Source of the DNA: Tautonia rosea | Lineage (GTDB): Bacteria; Planctomycetota; Planctomycetia; Isosphaerales; Isosphaeraceae | Assembly (NCBI RefSeq): GCF_012958305.1 | Contig: NZ_JABBYO010000002.1 | Location: 496,001 to 560,000 of the forward strand | Direction of reading: 5' to 3' | Length of the DNA stretch: 64,000 nt | Shown: positions 1-8,993 of the stretch, one piece after another | Position numbering within the stretch: position 1 is the first letter of the stretch | Layout of the letters: the number at the start of each line of letters is the position of its first letter | Notes under the pieces: model-generated | Told to the model about the DNA's origin: nothing | Seen by the model: only the letters and a program-made list of their open reading frames with translations | The model's database searches: none | Position numbers and translations under genes: made by a program

Positions 1-95
1 TCGAGTTCTGGCAAGGGCGGCCGAGCCGCCTGCACGACCGGATCCGTTACCTTCCGGCAGCAAGCGGCTGGAGCATCGAGCGCCTCTCTCCCTGA
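1..95 (+). CDS. pdxH: Pyridoxamine 5'-phosphate oxidase, C-terminal fragment
   Basis: The window opens inside a reading frame (frame of base 3) that ends at TGA 93-95. Its last 30 residues read [16 protein letters not shown], then GWSIERLSP. The FWQGRxxRLHDR(I/F)xY block followed by a short tail ending in ERLxP is the characteristic C-terminus of PdxH, the FMN enzyme that oxidises pyridoxine/pyridoxamine 5'-phosphate to pyridoxal 5'-phosphate. The Arg and His of RLHDR contact the substrate phosphate in the family. The gene start lies outside the window, so nothing can be said about its length or regulation. Confidence 0.85.
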   Translation, partial: EFWQGRPSRLHDRIRYLPAASGWSIERLSP

Positions 96-203
96 AGCGC
101 ATCCCATCTGGCACGTGGAGAGACTTCGCAGTCGAGTTGCGATGAGCGATTACGGTTGACGCTCATTGCTATCCTAACCAAACCCGCGAAGGGAGGATGG
201 ATG

Positions 204-395
204 ATGACTCGCCGATATTCCCCCGCGTCAGAGGGTGGTGGTTCGGCTCAGGTTGACGACCTGAGGGTTGAACTCGCGGAGCTTGGTGTGAAGGTTCAGG
301 AGATTCACGAGGAACTCCGCGAGTTGGTCCTGTCGTTCGAGAAGCTTCGGCATCGGGTGGAAGCGCTCGAACATCAGATAGCCAACCCCGAATAA
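204..395 (+). CDS. Small coiled-coil protein, function unknown
   Basis: A 63-residue acidic protein. Two adjacent ATGs (201 and 204) follow the Shine-Dalgarno-like GGGAGG at 191-196; 204 gives the better 7-base spacing and is chosen, though 201 is possible. From about residue 18 the sequence is a heptad-like helix rich in Leu, Val, Glu and Lys (VDDLRVELAELGVKVQEI and onward), which predicts a two-stranded coiled coil resembling SlyX-type or phasin-like small proteins in general form only. It has no signal peptide and no membrane segment. It lies just downstream of pdxH on the same strand and ends ahead of a hairpin terminator. I do not recognise the family. Confidence 0.6.
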   Translation: MTRRYSPASEGGGSAQVDDLRVELAELGVKVQEIHEELRELVLSFEKLRHRVEALEHQIANPE

Positions 396-421
396 GAGGA
401 CGATGGCTCGTTCGAACTCAA

Positions 422-461
422 GGCCCTTCGTACCGATCCCTCGGAATCGGCGCGAAGGGCC
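422..461. terminator. Hairpin terminator between convergent genes
   Basis: A 9-bp outer stem (GGCCCTTCG at 422-430 with CGAAGGGCC at 453-461) encloses a second 5-bp stem (CCGAT 433-437 with ATCGG 446-450). CTTTGGGTT follows on the plus strand. It lies 26 bases after the coiled-coil gene stop and 36 bases beyond the stop of the minus-strand gene, so it could serve both. Confidence 0.6.
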
Positions 462-497
462 CTTTGGGTTGCAAGCAATGCCCTCAGACGCGAGGGA

Positions 498-2192
498 TCA
501 GCGGACGCGAGCCTTGAAGGAGACAGACCCTTCACCCCCGGGGAGGACGGGATCAGGGAGGTCCCATCGAAGCTCAACCGAGCCGGTCTGATTTTCAGCG
601 GCCGTGAAGATGGAGCCCGCGGGCCCTCGGGCGCTATCCGGTTCGTACTCGAAGCGAGGCAGCAGACTATCGACGATCGAGACCGAGTGAATGGGAACAT
701 TTCCCATGTTCCGCCATCGAATCGTGAAGGTCACAACCTGTCCGGGTTCGGCCACGTCGGTGTCGGTTTCTTTGTTGACTGCCAGACCGGGTAAGTCGGG
801 CGGGGTCTCAACCCCGGCCAACTCTCCGGGCCCTCGGGAGACAATGGTCTGACTTGCCCCCTGGATGATCCCCGTGATCACCGGACCTTCAGCCGTCTTG
901 ATCCCCAGGGGAGGGGTGGCTCGACGGTTGATCACCGGGCCGATCTCGTTGACAGAGACCTGGGGGCCTTGAATCAGTTCACGGTGATCGATGGCCACCA
1001 CGTCGGTCAGGCCGTTGAGGACGCGGACCTCAATGTGAGTGATCGGCGGGGTTCGACCCTCCATGGCCGAGGCCCGTCGCCGATCGCGCACCGCATTGGC
1101 CGCGAGGTTCTGCGTCATTCGCAGAGGCGGTCGGACCGTCGCTTCCTGCATCTGACGGGTCAGGGCCTCGGCGCCTCTCGGCACGGTGATGAGCCGATTC
1201 TCGTTCACGCCGAGGCTTGTTCGCACCGCTGCAAATCGGGGAGCGTAAATGCAAACCGTATTCGTCGGCAGGACGCGAGGCTTCGACCCGGCATTGAAGC
1301 GGATCATCGCGTCTTTGGGTTCAATGCCGACGATCTGGCCATCGGCCCCGATCCCGGCCTTGTTCTGGTGATCGCCCCCGTCGCAAAGGTACTCGTCACC
1401 CGGAAACAGCGGCTTCGGTGCGAGGCCGAACGAGACGGGCGGACAGATCGGCACACCACAGCGAACCCCTTCGGTCGTCTCGAAGGGGCAAGGACCGACG
1501 CCCATACTGGTCGCACCAAACCCGCCGAGCGGCTCTCCCGGCACGGGAGTTCGACCGCCGAGGCGAACAATGGCCATGATCCGCCCCAGTGCACTTGCGA
1601 CCCGGAGGGGTTCCTCACCGGGGGCGAGAGTTGTGACGGGAATCTGATTCTTCGGGACTGACAGGGGCAACGCCTGTTCGGGGGATTCGAGATAGACGAT
1701 CTGTGTGACCAGGCGGCCGGATTCGGCCACGTCGATCAAGTCTTCCTGACTGAAAATGACCTGAATTGGGAATCGGGTCGGGTCGATGTCCGGGGGACGG
1801 TGCAGGTGTCCGACGACCTCGACAACCGGGAAGACCTCGACACCGGGTTGATTCGGGAGATTCGAGAGTCGGAGCCGGTAGCCGACACCGACCTGAAGGC
1901 CCACGGTCAAGCCGTGAATGGCAGGGTCATCGTTCGGATCAGAGAGGATCATTGGGGTGGGTTCGAGCACCTCGATCCCCATTCCGAGTGGACCCGAAAT
2001 GCGGACAACCTGAATCTGAGGGGGCAACATCGGCCCATTGAAGGCCGGAGCCTCTCCCACGACGGCAACCCCGGCGCTGGGATCGTCGGGGACAACCTGT
2101 CGGCCCTGGGCCGCTCCGACGGCTATTCCCACCGAGATGGACAGCAGCAGGGCCGCCGTCAACGCCCAGCCGGTCCGTCCTACTCGTGTCAT
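498..2192 (-). CDS. Secreted DUF11-domain protein, paralogue of its upstream neighbour
   Basis: 564 residues from the ATG at 2192, preceded by GGGAGGGACCGACCC. A longer frame runs upstream to 2414, but only this start gives a clean signal peptide (MTRVGRTGWALTAALLLSIS, cleavage near residue 28). Residues about 100-225 match the neighbour at 2462-3430: YRLRLSN and FPVVEV, then FSQEDLIDVAESGRLVTQIVYL, then IMAIVRLGG. Residues about 235-320 hold six Cys, including CGVPIC and the YLCDGGD block. Residues about 466-564 form a DUF11 (B_ant_repeat-type) beta domain beginning KETDTDVAEPGQVVTF. DUF11 domains are usual in bacterial surface and secreted proteins. A structural cell-envelope role is inferred; no enzyme motif is visible. 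Confidence 0.75.
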   Translation of the reverse strand: MTRVGRTGWALTAALLLSISVGIAVGAAQGRQVVPDDPSAGVAVVGEAPAFNGPMLPPQIQVVRISGPLGMGIEVLEPTPMILSDPNDDPAIHGLTVGLQVGVGYRLRLSNLPNQPGVEVFPVVEVVGHLHRPPDIDPTRFPIQVIFSQEDLIDVAESGRLVTQIVYLESPEQALPLSVPKNQIPVTTLAPGEEPLRVASALGRIMAIVRLGGRTPVPGEPLGGFGATSMGVGPCPFETTEGVRCGVPICPPVSFGLAPKPLFPGDEYLCDGGDHQNKAGIGADGQIVGIEPKDAMIRFNAGSKPRVLPTNTVCIYAPRFAAVRTSLGVNENRLITVPRGAEALTRQMQEATVRPPLRMTQNLAANAVRDRRRASAMEGRTPPITHIEVRVLNGLTDVVAIDHRELIQGPQVSVNEIGPVINRRATPPLGIKTAEGPVITGIIQGASQTIVSRGPGELAGVETPPDLPGLAVNKETDTDVAEPGQVVTFTIRWRNMGNVPIHSVSIVDSLLPRFEYEPDSARGPAGSIFTAAENQTGSVELRWDLPDPVLPGGEGSVSFKARVR

Positions 2193-2421
2193 GGGTCGGT
2201 CCCTCCCTCTTCCTGAGTTCTTGAAGCGGCGGTGGAGTGCCGGGAACTGAATTAAAACCAGCGCTTCTGGGACAGGCTTGGCTCTCCCGAAAGGCTCTCT
2301 CAAACGTGATCCTAAGCGGACCGGAAACCGCGTCATGGCCCGATCGGCGCGCAGTTCCCGGAATACGCCATCACCCCGGCGGGGCCAGAGGATGGCACCC
2401 GCGGGGCATGGCACCCGCGAA

Positions 2422-2443
2422 GACCCGGATCAGGGTCCGGGTC
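2422..2443 (-). terminator. Short hairpin after the 322-residue secreted protein
   Basis: GACCCGGA (2422-2429) pairs with TCCGGGTC (2436-2443) around a six-base loop, 18 bases beyond the minus-strand stop at 2462. No long T-tract follows, so it may be a weak terminator or an mRNA-stabilising hairpin rather than a full stop between the two paralogues. Confidence 0.35.
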
Positions 2444-2461
2444 GGCCGGAGGAGTCACTGA

Positions 2462-3430
2462 TCAGGGAAGATCAGGCAGACTTCCGGTGAACGGCGAAGG
2501 AATTGCCGGCTGCGGCAGGGGAGGATTCGCCATCGAAACCGGAGCGACCGAGGGCTCGGCCACAGGCGGAATGAAGGTCGAAGGTGAGGTGCCCTGGATC
2601 GGAACCTCATCGACGGGCGGGGCGATCGAATCCATGATCGGAGCGGGCGGAGGGGTCATCGTGCCGGGCTCTCCGTACATCACCTCGCCCGGTGCGTAGC
2701 CTTCTGAAGCCGGAGCCGCGACCCCGCCAGCAGGCATCTCCAGGTCGATCGCTCCCACGCGGATGACCATCAAGATGGTGCCTCGCTTGTCGGCTTCGAG
2801 CACCGGATCCACCCCGGGCTCCAGACGGGTCGAGACCAAGGTCTCGGCACCGTAGAGACCAGCGACGGCCAGTTCCTGGAACTTCGGATCAGGCAGATAA
2901 ACCACCTTGGTCACGAAGTTTCCGGCCCGGACCTGGTCGAAGTCCTCCTGAGTAAACTGAACCGGGATGGGGTTGTGGGTCAGATAGGCGTCGGTCTGCG
3001 GCGACGAGGGGGCAACCTCAATCGTCGGGTAGAGCGACAGGCCGGGGTTCTCGGCAATGTTCGTGAGCTTCAGCCGATAGATGAAGCCCTGCCGGAAGTT
3101 GTAACGAGCCGGCACAGTCAGTTGCGGCGGCAGATAAACCGGCGAGCCGTCTGGCCCGGCGGTTTGCCAGCTGATCTCCATGTTCGTCGGATCGACGAAG
3201 AAGACCTGGCTGGTGGTGTTGGCAAACATCCGGTTGGCCCCGAAACCGGCACCCGACAGGGCCGGATCGGTCGGCGGGGCCATGATCGGTCCAGAAGCCG
3301 GCGGCGGACCATAACGGACAACGTGGGGCCGGAACAGGCTTGTCAAGGCGTGCGGTTTCCCGAGCCCGTCGAAGATCCCGCCGGTCCCGGTCGCTGCCGC
3401 CGCTAACATCAGCACTCCGAGCGTCTTCAT
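2462..3430 (-). CDS. Secreted protein sharing a domain with the DUF11 protein
   Basis: 322 residues from the ATG at 3430, preceded by GGGAGGTCAATTCAGG. A short hydrophobic N-terminus ([18 protein letters not shown]) looks like a signal peptide. Residues about 115-235 ([44 protein letters not shown]) line up along their length with residues 100-225 of the following gene, so the two share a domain not named here. The remaining roughly 85 residues are Pro/Ala-rich and probably disordered. The 269-base gap to the neighbour contains a short hairpin, yet both genes read the same way and probably act together at the cell surface. No catalytic motif is visible. Confidence 0.7.
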   Translation of the reverse strand: MKTLGVLMLAAAATGTGGIFDGLGKPHALTSLFRPHVVRYGPPPASGPIMAPPTDPALSGAGFGANRMFANTTSQVFFVDPTNMEISWQTAGPDGSPVYLPPQLTVPARYNFRQGFIYRLKLTNIAENPGLSLYPTIEVAPSSPQTDAYLTHNPIPVQFTQEDFDQVRAGNFVTKVVYLPDPKFQELAVAGLYGAETLVSTRLEPGVDPVLEADKRGTILMVIRVGAIDLEMPAGGVAAPASEGYAPGEVMYGEPGTMTPPPAPIMDSIAPPVDEVPIQGTSPSTFIPPVAEPSVAPVSMANPPLPQPAIPSPFTGSLPDLP

Positions 3431-3853
3431 CCTGAATTGACCTCCCGCCCCCTCGACGCGATGATTCCCTTAATCGGATCGTCGACCCGACCGAAACCAC
3501 GGCCGGAGCGAGAGACCCGGGTCATCGGACGATGGGAGTGAATGCCTTCCTCCTCGGGCTGACCGCGGACCGACTCGGCCTCGAGGCCAGGTCGTTCGCC
3601 GGTCGCGGCGCGGCCGACGGCCAGGGGACCGCAAGCCAATCGGCCTCGGGCATCCCTGCCTTCCGCCGATCGGCTGATACCCGAGCATCGAGCGAACGCC
3701 TCGCCCGACCCTCAAAGTCCCGCGCACGGCCGTCTCCTTCCCTGGAAACGAACCGAGTCGGGGCGATCCCGCCGGACTTGCCGCGTCCGGCGCCTGGCGA
3801 TAAGATCGGACAGTCCTTTCCTGCCCTTGAGTAAAGAACGGCACGACCCGGCC
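3431..3853. other. Divergent intergenic region, no gene seen
   Basis: 423 bases between a minus-strand and a plus-strand gene. The open frames here lack ribosome-binding sites and recognisable content. It should hold divergent promoters, but I see no convincing -35/-10 pair and no structured RNA. Confidence 0.5.
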
Positions 3854-4942
3854 ATGTCGAACATTCGTTTACTACTTCCCCTGCTCGTGGCGGGCCTCTT
3901 GCCACTGCTGAGCCTCGCGCAGGACCCGACATTTGCCCCGCCTCCCTTGCCGCCGGAACCGCCGACCGAGGCGGAACTGACGCTCGATGAGGCCCTTGCC
4001 AAAGTCCACGCGCTTGAGCAAGTACGCGCCTCCGTTCGCCAAGAGGTCGACATGCTTGGACAGGTGTTCACAATCGAAGGGGAATATGCCCGATCGGGCC
4101 CTTACACCTTCAGCCTCGACCTGCAAGTTCAAGGCCTTCCTCAGGCTCAGGGACGCATGCGACAGGTGAGTGATGGCACAACCCTCTGGGATGTGTCTCA
4201 GATCCTTGATCAGACCTACTACTTCAGGCTCGCTCTGCCCACCATCCTGGAACGCATCAATCAGGAACCGTACGAGGCGATTCACCGGAACCACTTTATC
4301 CAGCAACGTTTGGGGCTTTCCGGGCCTCACTGGTTGCTGGATGGGTTGCGTCAGTCGGTCCGCTTTGATCGCCGCCTCGAAGGCGATTGGAACGGACGAC
4401 CGGTCTGGATTCTCCGCGGGAACTGGAAGGATCTGAACGCGATGGGACTCGCGCCCATGGCGTCCGCTCCCGCCTATATACCCAGTGTTGTGGAACTGCA
4501 GATCGACAAGGAGACCGGCTGGCCCTATCAGGTATTGATGCTGGGCAAGAAGCGGGCGATCGTCCGAGGGGCGAACACCCCGAAGGTCGATCCAGCCACC
4601 GGTCGGCCGCTCGGGAACGTCGTGGCGGAAGAGGAGCCGCCGAGCCGATTTTTGCTGACCTACTCCGACGTCGAACTTGAACCGGAATTCAGCGCCGGCG
4701 ATTTTTCCTTCCGGGTCCCCGACCTTGACCGGGAACGCGTGAGCGACCGCACCGAGGCCCTTATCGCCGAAGCTGAGCAGTTTGCCCGGTTAATCGAGGC
4801 CTCCAAGTTGCAGGCGGGGGGCGAAGGGGCGAGCGATCCTGGAGCGGTCCTCAAAGACGTCCTGCAAATTCCGCCGATCGGCAGCGAACTCCCGCCGAGT
4901 CCTCCGGGGCAGCTGAATCGCTCGACTCCCCCAGGGAATTGA
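3854..4942 (+). CDS. Exported LolA-like protein of unknown function
   Basis: 362 residues from ATG 3854; an in-frame TTG at 3827 would add nine residues ahead of the signal peptide and is less likely. Residues 1-22 (MSNIRLLLPLLVAGLLPLLS, then LAQ) are a signal peptide, followed by a Pro-rich linker. The body (LDEALAKVHALEQVRASVRQ, EGEYARSGPYTFSLDLQVQG, a DGTTLWDVS segment, LEGDWNGRPVWILRGNW, VVELQIDKETGWPYQVLML) has the alternating-strand pattern of the LolA/LolB-like lipoprotein-binding fold, where a half-barrel holds a lipid. That is inferred from pattern, not a firm match. The tail is Pro-rich. It stands alone, followed by a convergent gene. Confidence 0.6.
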   Translation: MSNIRLLLPLLVAGLLPLLSLAQDPTFAPPPLPPEPPTEAELTLDEALAKVHALEQVRASVRQEVDMLGQVFTIEGEYARSGPYTFSLDLQVQGLPQAQGRMRQVSDGTTLWDVSQILDQTYYFRLALPTILERINQEPYEAIHRNHFIQQRLGLSGPHWLLDGLRQSVRFDRRLEGDWNGRPVWILRGNWKDLNAMGLAPMASAPAYIPSVVELQIDKETGWPYQVLMLGKKRAIVRGANTPKVDPATGRPLGNVVAEEEPPSRFLLTYSDVELEPEFSAGDFSFRVPDLDRERVSDRTEALIAEAEQFARLIEASKLQAGGEGASDPGAVLKDVLQIPPIGSELPPSPPGQLNRSTPPGN

Positions 4943-4992
4943 GCCGTTCCTTCTCGGCCACCGTTCTCGACAAGCGCGCTCGACCTGGATGA

Positions 4993-5673
4993 CTAGTCCG
5001 GGTCGAGCGGCCCTCCCTCGGGCAGGAACGGTTGAAGCGGGCAGCGATCACAGCGAGGAGCTGACGCCCGACAGTATCGGGCAAGCGACTCGAACCAGAA
5101 GGTCACGCGGGTCATCGCGTCCGGATCCTCGGGCGCAACTCGTTCGACGACCTCCCTCGCCTCGGTTTCCTCCGCTCCGGGGTCGATCCAGCCGTGCCGG
5201 ATGAGGATTCGGTAATCGGATCGGCTGATCGGAAACGTCGGTCGGCGAAGGACTTCAAGCAAGATCTGGCTTGCGGTGGTCGGACCGACTCCCCGAATGG
5301 ATCGGAGTTCGTCCCGCAGGGTTTCGGTCTCAACCGCGCTGAGCGCCTCCATGCCCCCGTGGCCACTGACCCACGAGGCCATCCGGATCAAAAGGGGTAC
5401 AATTCCCGTCGGCACCTTGCCGCGAGGATCGCGGAGAAGGTCGGTCAGTTCCTGGGGATCGGCGGTACTGAGCGCCTCGGGATTGTCCGACCAGCCGGCA
5501 CGATCGAGGGCCTCGATGGCCTGCTCAACTTGGATCCCGCGTTGGACATGCAAGACGAGCCGTAGGAGGTCGCGAAAGGGATCGAGCGAGGCGGAGGGTT
5601 GCGTCGGTCGGTTTCCAAAGGCGTGGGCCAGTGCTTCGGAAATGGCATCGAACTCTGAGCTGAGTGAAGCCAT
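4993..5673 (-). CDS. Endonuclease III-like HhH-GPD protein lacking key residues
   Basis: 226 residues, close to the usual size of Nth/MutY-type DNA glycosylases. The helix-hairpin-helix is clear (LRSIRGVGPTTASQILLEVL, residues 123-142), as is the following helix (YRILIRHGW). Catalytic features are missing. The Lys of the GVGxKTA hairpin is Thr. The Asp that normally sits five residues before the conserved Arg is Ser150 (frame ISRSDYRIL). The iron-sulfur motif C-x6-C-x2-C-x5-C has C201, C208 and C211, but Leu at the fourth position. It may bind DNA without cutting, or use a displaced Asp153. The start is the ATG at 5671-5673 behind AAAGAGGC. It is followed by rpsT upstream on the same strand. 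Confidence 0.8.
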   Translation of the reverse strand: MASLSSEFDAISEALAHAFGNRPTQPSASLDPFRDLLRLVLHVQRGIQVEQAIEALDRAGWSDNPEALSTADPQELTDLLRDPRGKVPTGIVPLLIRMASWVSGHGGMEALSAVETETLRDELRSIRGVGPTTASQILLEVLRRPTFPISRSDYRILIRHGWIDPGAEETEAREVVERVAPEDPDAMTRVTFWFESLARYCRASAPRCDRCPLQPFLPEGGPLDPD

Positions 5674-5712
5674 TGCACGAGCCTCTTTGAACGATCAACC
5701 GGGGTAATGCAA

Positions 5713-5744
5713 AACGACCCGATCCGAGGCCGGATCAGGCCGTT
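5713..5744 (-). terminator. Intrinsic terminator of rpsT
   Basis: Read on the minus strand after the rpsT stop, an interrupted stem (AACG..CC..GATCC with GGATC..GG..CGTT, 5713-5744) is followed at once by TTTTGCATT. The T-tract and the position 38 bases past the stop support intrinsic termination before the endonuclease III-like gene. Confidence 0.65.
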
Positions 5745-5781
5745 CGAGAAGCAAGAAAATGCGACGGAAATCCTGGTTGAT

Positions 5782-6060
5782 TCAGGACTTCGGAGCATTC
5801 TTCAGCGCGTTGTACTCGCGGGTCAAGCGACTCTTCCGGCGAGCAGCGGTATTCGGGTGGAGCACCCGCCGCACACCGGCTCGGTCGAGCTTGGCGATGG
5901 TGAAACGGAAATCGGCCTCAGCAGCCTCAAGATTTCCTTCCGAGGCGGCCGTCAGGGTCCGCTTCGTATAGGTCTTGATGATCTTCTTGGCAATCCGATT
6001 GCGCAACCGGCGTTTTTCGTTCTGGCGGAGACGCTTCTTGGCGGATTCGGTATTGGGCAT
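5782..6060 (-). CDS. rpsT: 30S ribosomal protein S20
   Basis: 92 residues from the ATG at 6060. The start MPNTESAKKRLRQNEKRR is the typical S20 N-terminus, in which an early Ser-Ala-Lys-Lys-Arg segment begins the first of three long helices. The rest (NRIAKKIIKTYTKR, the TAARRKSRLTREYNAL tail) fits the family and its length of about 85-95 residues. S20 binds 16S rRNA early in 30S assembly. An in-frame extension to 6126 has no S20 character and is rejected. The gene is followed by its own terminator and preceded by a separate TPR gene on the same strand. Confidence 0.95.
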   Translation of the reverse strand: MPNTESAKKRLRQNEKRRLRNRIAKKIIKTYTKRTLTAASEGNLEAAEADFRFTIAKLDRAGVRRVLHPNTAARRKSRLTREYNALKNAPKS

Positions 6061-6167
6061 TGCTCGATCGGGTCCCGTCAGGCGGGGGGAAGAAATCGTT
6101 CGAACGTCCGGGAGCGGTGGTTGCAATCACGCGAACCATCACGCCGACCGGCAAAGCGTTGATTGTA

Positions 6168-7574
6168 TCACGAAGACATCCGCTGGTTCAAGCTCCGGAG
6201 TCGCTGTGCCACATCGAGATAGCCGAAGTTGTTCGCAGCGACCTCGTTGTAGTGGGTTTCGGCGTCGTCAAGGTTCCCCATCTGCTCGGCGACTCGACCA
6301 AGGCGGTAGTGAAGGTCGTTCAGAACCTCTTGATCTTCCGGATCGGCGGCCTTCAACGCCTCCGTGTAGCTGCGTTCGGCAAGTTTGGGAACGCCGGTGG
6401 CCTCGAATGAGGCTCCTGCGCCGATGAGGGCTTTGACCTTGAGCGCCGGAGAGGACCGAGCGGCCTGGAATTCGGCGATGGCCGCGTCATGTTGTCCGGC
6501 CGCGGCGAGTCGTCGGGCGAACTCGAAGCGAAGTTGCAGGTCGTCGGGGCGGCCCTCGGCCCGGCGGCGGTATTCGGCCAGTTCGTAATCGGCGAGTTTG
6601 ACCTGGAATTTTTCGAGCTTCGTCTGAGCTTCGGTGTCGTCGGGATGGTCGCGAAGGCGAGCTGTGATGACTTCAATCGCCTTGCGGAGCCGAGCGATCT
6701 GGATCTCGGCGTAGGTATCACGAAGCAAGGCGTCGTCTGGGAGTGCTTTGAGGCCGCGAGCGAGCACGTCACGTGCTTCGTCGAGTCGTTGCTGAAGCCG
6801 GTACTGGGAGGCCAGCTCCAGGTAGGGGCCGGGCCGGGAGGGGTTCTCCTTGATGTCGCGTTCCATGCGCTCTTCGGGGCTCATGGCCTGTCTGCCGCGA
6901 AGGGCTTCGGTGTCCTCATCCTGCTCAGAAAAGGTCTTCGCGGAGGGTGACTCCTGGCGTTGAACCTGGTTGTTCAGTCCGCTCCCGTGGATTGTCTGGC
7001 TGGCAGAGAGGGCATTGATCTGTCGAGAGGCTTCCTCGTCCCCGGGAGAGAGTTTCTTGATCCGCTCCCAGCAGAGGATGGCTCTGGGAAAGTCTTCGGC
7101 GAAGGCGTAGACATGGGCCATGTGCTTCCAGAAGCCCACATCGTCGACGGCCTGGGCCTGGACAGACTCCATCGCCCAGCGAGCCAGGGCAGGAGAACCA
7201 AGCTGTTCCGCGGCCTCGGCCAGATCGCGGCTGACCCCGATGTCCCAAGGGTTGTACGCGAAGGCTTCTTCACAATGCTCAATGGCTTCGAGCCAGTGCC
7301 CGCGTCCCTTCGAGGCTTTGATCCTGAGTCGGATTGGTTGTACCTTGGCCCCGGCAAACATCCCGACCTTGGACGGATCGTTCTGGAACTTCTTTCGCAT
7401 AGCGGTCCGAAGCGCCTGACGGAATTTGACTTCGAGCGGGGCAATCTTCAGCGCATTCTTATACATGTCCATCGCGTATGGGAGGTTGCCACGTGCGGTG
7501 GCTTCATTCCCATAATTGAAGAACGACTCGGCCCGATGGAGGTCCTTTGGATCGGGTTGCGGTGCGGAGTCCAT
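6168..7574 (-). CDS. TPR-repeat protein, cytosolic
   Basis: 468 residues from ATG 7574 (an adjacent TTG at 7577 is in frame); AGGGGGT lies about 10 bases upstream. There is no signal peptide. Helical TPR-type units appear at the N-terminus (AESFFNYGNEATARGNLPYAMDMYKNALKIAP), around residues 85-165, and from about 245 to the end (YLELASQYRLQQRLDEARDVLARGLKALP; LADYELAEYRRRAEGRPDD; LHYRLGRVAEQMGNLDDAETHYNEV). A charged Gln/Glu-rich linker separates the halves near residues 195-235. TPR arrays bind protein partners; none can be named here. It lies upstream of rpsT on the same strand. Confidence 0.75.
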   Translation of the reverse strand: MDSAPQPDPKDLHRAESFFNYGNEATARGNLPYAMDMYKNALKIAPLEVKFRQALRTAMRKKFQNDPSKVGMFAGAKVQPIRLRIKASKGRGHWLEAIEHCEEAFAYNPWDIGVSRDLAEAAEQLGSPALARWAMESVQAQAVDDVGFWKHMAHVYAFAEDFPRAILCWERIKKLSPGDEEASRQINALSASQTIHGSGLNNQVQRQESPSAKTFSEQDEDTEALRGRQAMSPEERMERDIKENPSRPGPYLELASQYRLQQRLDEARDVLARGLKALPDDALLRDTYAEIQIARLRKAIEVITARLRDHPDDTEAQTKLEKFQVKLADYELAEYRRRAEGRPDDLQLRFEFARRLAAAGQHDAAIAEFQAARSSPALKVKALIGAGASFEATGVPKLAERSYTEALKAADPEDQEVLNDLHYRLGRVAEQMGNLDDAETHYNEVAANNFGYLDVAQRLRSLNQRMSS

Positions 7575-7847
7575 CAATCGCGACCCCCTGACAGGATGGG
7601 GCAGTCACTGACACACCGGACGCCACTCCGCGCCCGGATCGGTCACACCGATTGTACACGCTATCAGAATGGATTCGATGGTCAACCATTGGCCGCCGGC
7701 ATCGGAGATGCAAACCGTTGGGATCGACCAGCACTGTCCGGCGGCTCGGCGCTTGACAACCATCCTGCTGATCCCCGATCACACACCGAAGACGAGGGAA
7801 GCGGATTCGATTCGCTTCTCAATGGATGACGATGGAGACGATTGCTC

Positions 7848-8744
7848 ATGTCCAACGCCTCGGTCTTGCGAAACACGGGGTTGATCGACCTGATTGACGG
7901 TCCCCTTGAAACGCTTGCCCAGGGATTCGCCTTTACCGAAGGACCCCTCTGGCTTCCCGATGATTCCTTGATCTGGCAGGACATCAAGACCGAACGCACG
8001 TATCGGCTTCCTTCGGGAGGCGGGCCCGCCCAGGTGCTTCGAGAGCGAACTGGTGCCGCCAACGGTCAGACCTTCGGACCTGACGGACGCATTCTTTTCT
8101 GCGAGCAGAACGGCCGACGCGTGTCTCGGATGAATCCCGACGGATCGGGCGTGGAGACGGTCGTCGAGCGGTTCGACGGGAATCGTCTCAACAGCCCGAA
8201 CGACATCATTTGCCGCAGCGACGGCCTGATCCTATTCACCGATCCTCCGTATGGTGTTCCAAGCCCCGATCAAAAAGAACTGCCCTATCAGGCTGTCTTC
8301 TCCCTGACAACCGATGGGACCTTGCTCCCGATTGTCCACGAAGGCTTCGAGAAACCGAACGGCCTCGCCTTCTCACCGGATGAGCGGACGCTGTATGTCT
8401 GCGACACCGCCAAGTACCACATCCGCACGTTTCAGATGGATGACTCTGGGAGGATCGATCCGGCAAGCGACCGAGTCTTCGCCACAATGGACCCCGAGGA
8501 ACAGGGAGGCCCTGACGGATTAAAGGTCGATCGCGAAGGCCGACTCTATGTCGCTGTGGCTCAGGGGATCTGGGTCTATCGATCCGATGGCACCTTGCTG
8601 GGAATTCTCGCCACGCCGAAGCGTCCCTCAAACCTGAACTGGTGTGGGAGAGATGGGCGGACCCTGGCCATCACCGCGGTCGACGCCGTCTACCAGGTCC
8701 CGTTGAAGGTTGAGGGCGTGACGCCGCCGTTTCTTCCCGCCTGA
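7848..8744 (+). CDS. SMP-30/gluconolactonase-family hydrolase
   Basis: 298 residues from ATG 7848; TTG 7842 in the same frame is an alternative with closer spacing to GGAG at 7831. The six-bladed propeller family signatures are present: the first metal-ligand Glu in FAFTEGPLWL, Asn in RLNSPNDII and KPNGLAFSPDERTLYVCD, and Asp in GGPDGLKVDREGRLYVA. Members open lactones of sugar acids using one divalent metal ion, and the conserved Glu/Asn/Asp set suggests an active enzyme. It has no signal peptide, so it should act in the cytosol on gluconolactone or a similar lactone. The exact substrate is not readable. It is monocistronic, with infA about 250 bases downstream. Confidence 0.85.
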   Translation: MSNASVLRNTGLIDLIDGPLETLAQGFAFTEGPLWLPDDSLIWQDIKTERTYRLPSGGGPAQVLRERTGAANGQTFGPDGRILFCEQNGRRVSRMNPDGSGVETVVERFDGNRLNSPNDIICRSDGLILFTDPPYGVPSPDQKELPYQAVFSLTTDGTLLPIVHEGFEKPNGLAFSPDERTLYVCDTAKYHIRTFQMDDSGRIDPASDRVFATMDPEEQGGPDGLKVDREGRLYVAVAQGIWVYRSDGTLLGILATPKRPSNLNWCGRDGRTLAITAVDAVYQVPLKVEGVTPPFLPA

Positions 8745-8993
8745 TCACAGCGATGATGAGGAGAGTGCGGGATGATCGAGCGAAGCCAGCAGCACTCGTC
8801 ACGCGAATCATGAAAAAATCCGACTGGTTTGCCGGCCGGCTTCGGATAAAATGATGATTGACTCGGGAACGGGTTGCCGCGCAACTGCCTGGCGACCTCC
8901 CGATCGATCGGATCGACCCGGCGGTCCGACTCCCCAACGACCTCTGGTCTATTGCACTGCCGTTGCCGGGATCGGCTGACCCTGGAGGGCCTT

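Noticed and set aside
2391-2420. Direct repeat of ATGGCACCCGCG
   Set aside because: Only two copies five bases apart; too little for a repeat element and no associated gene.
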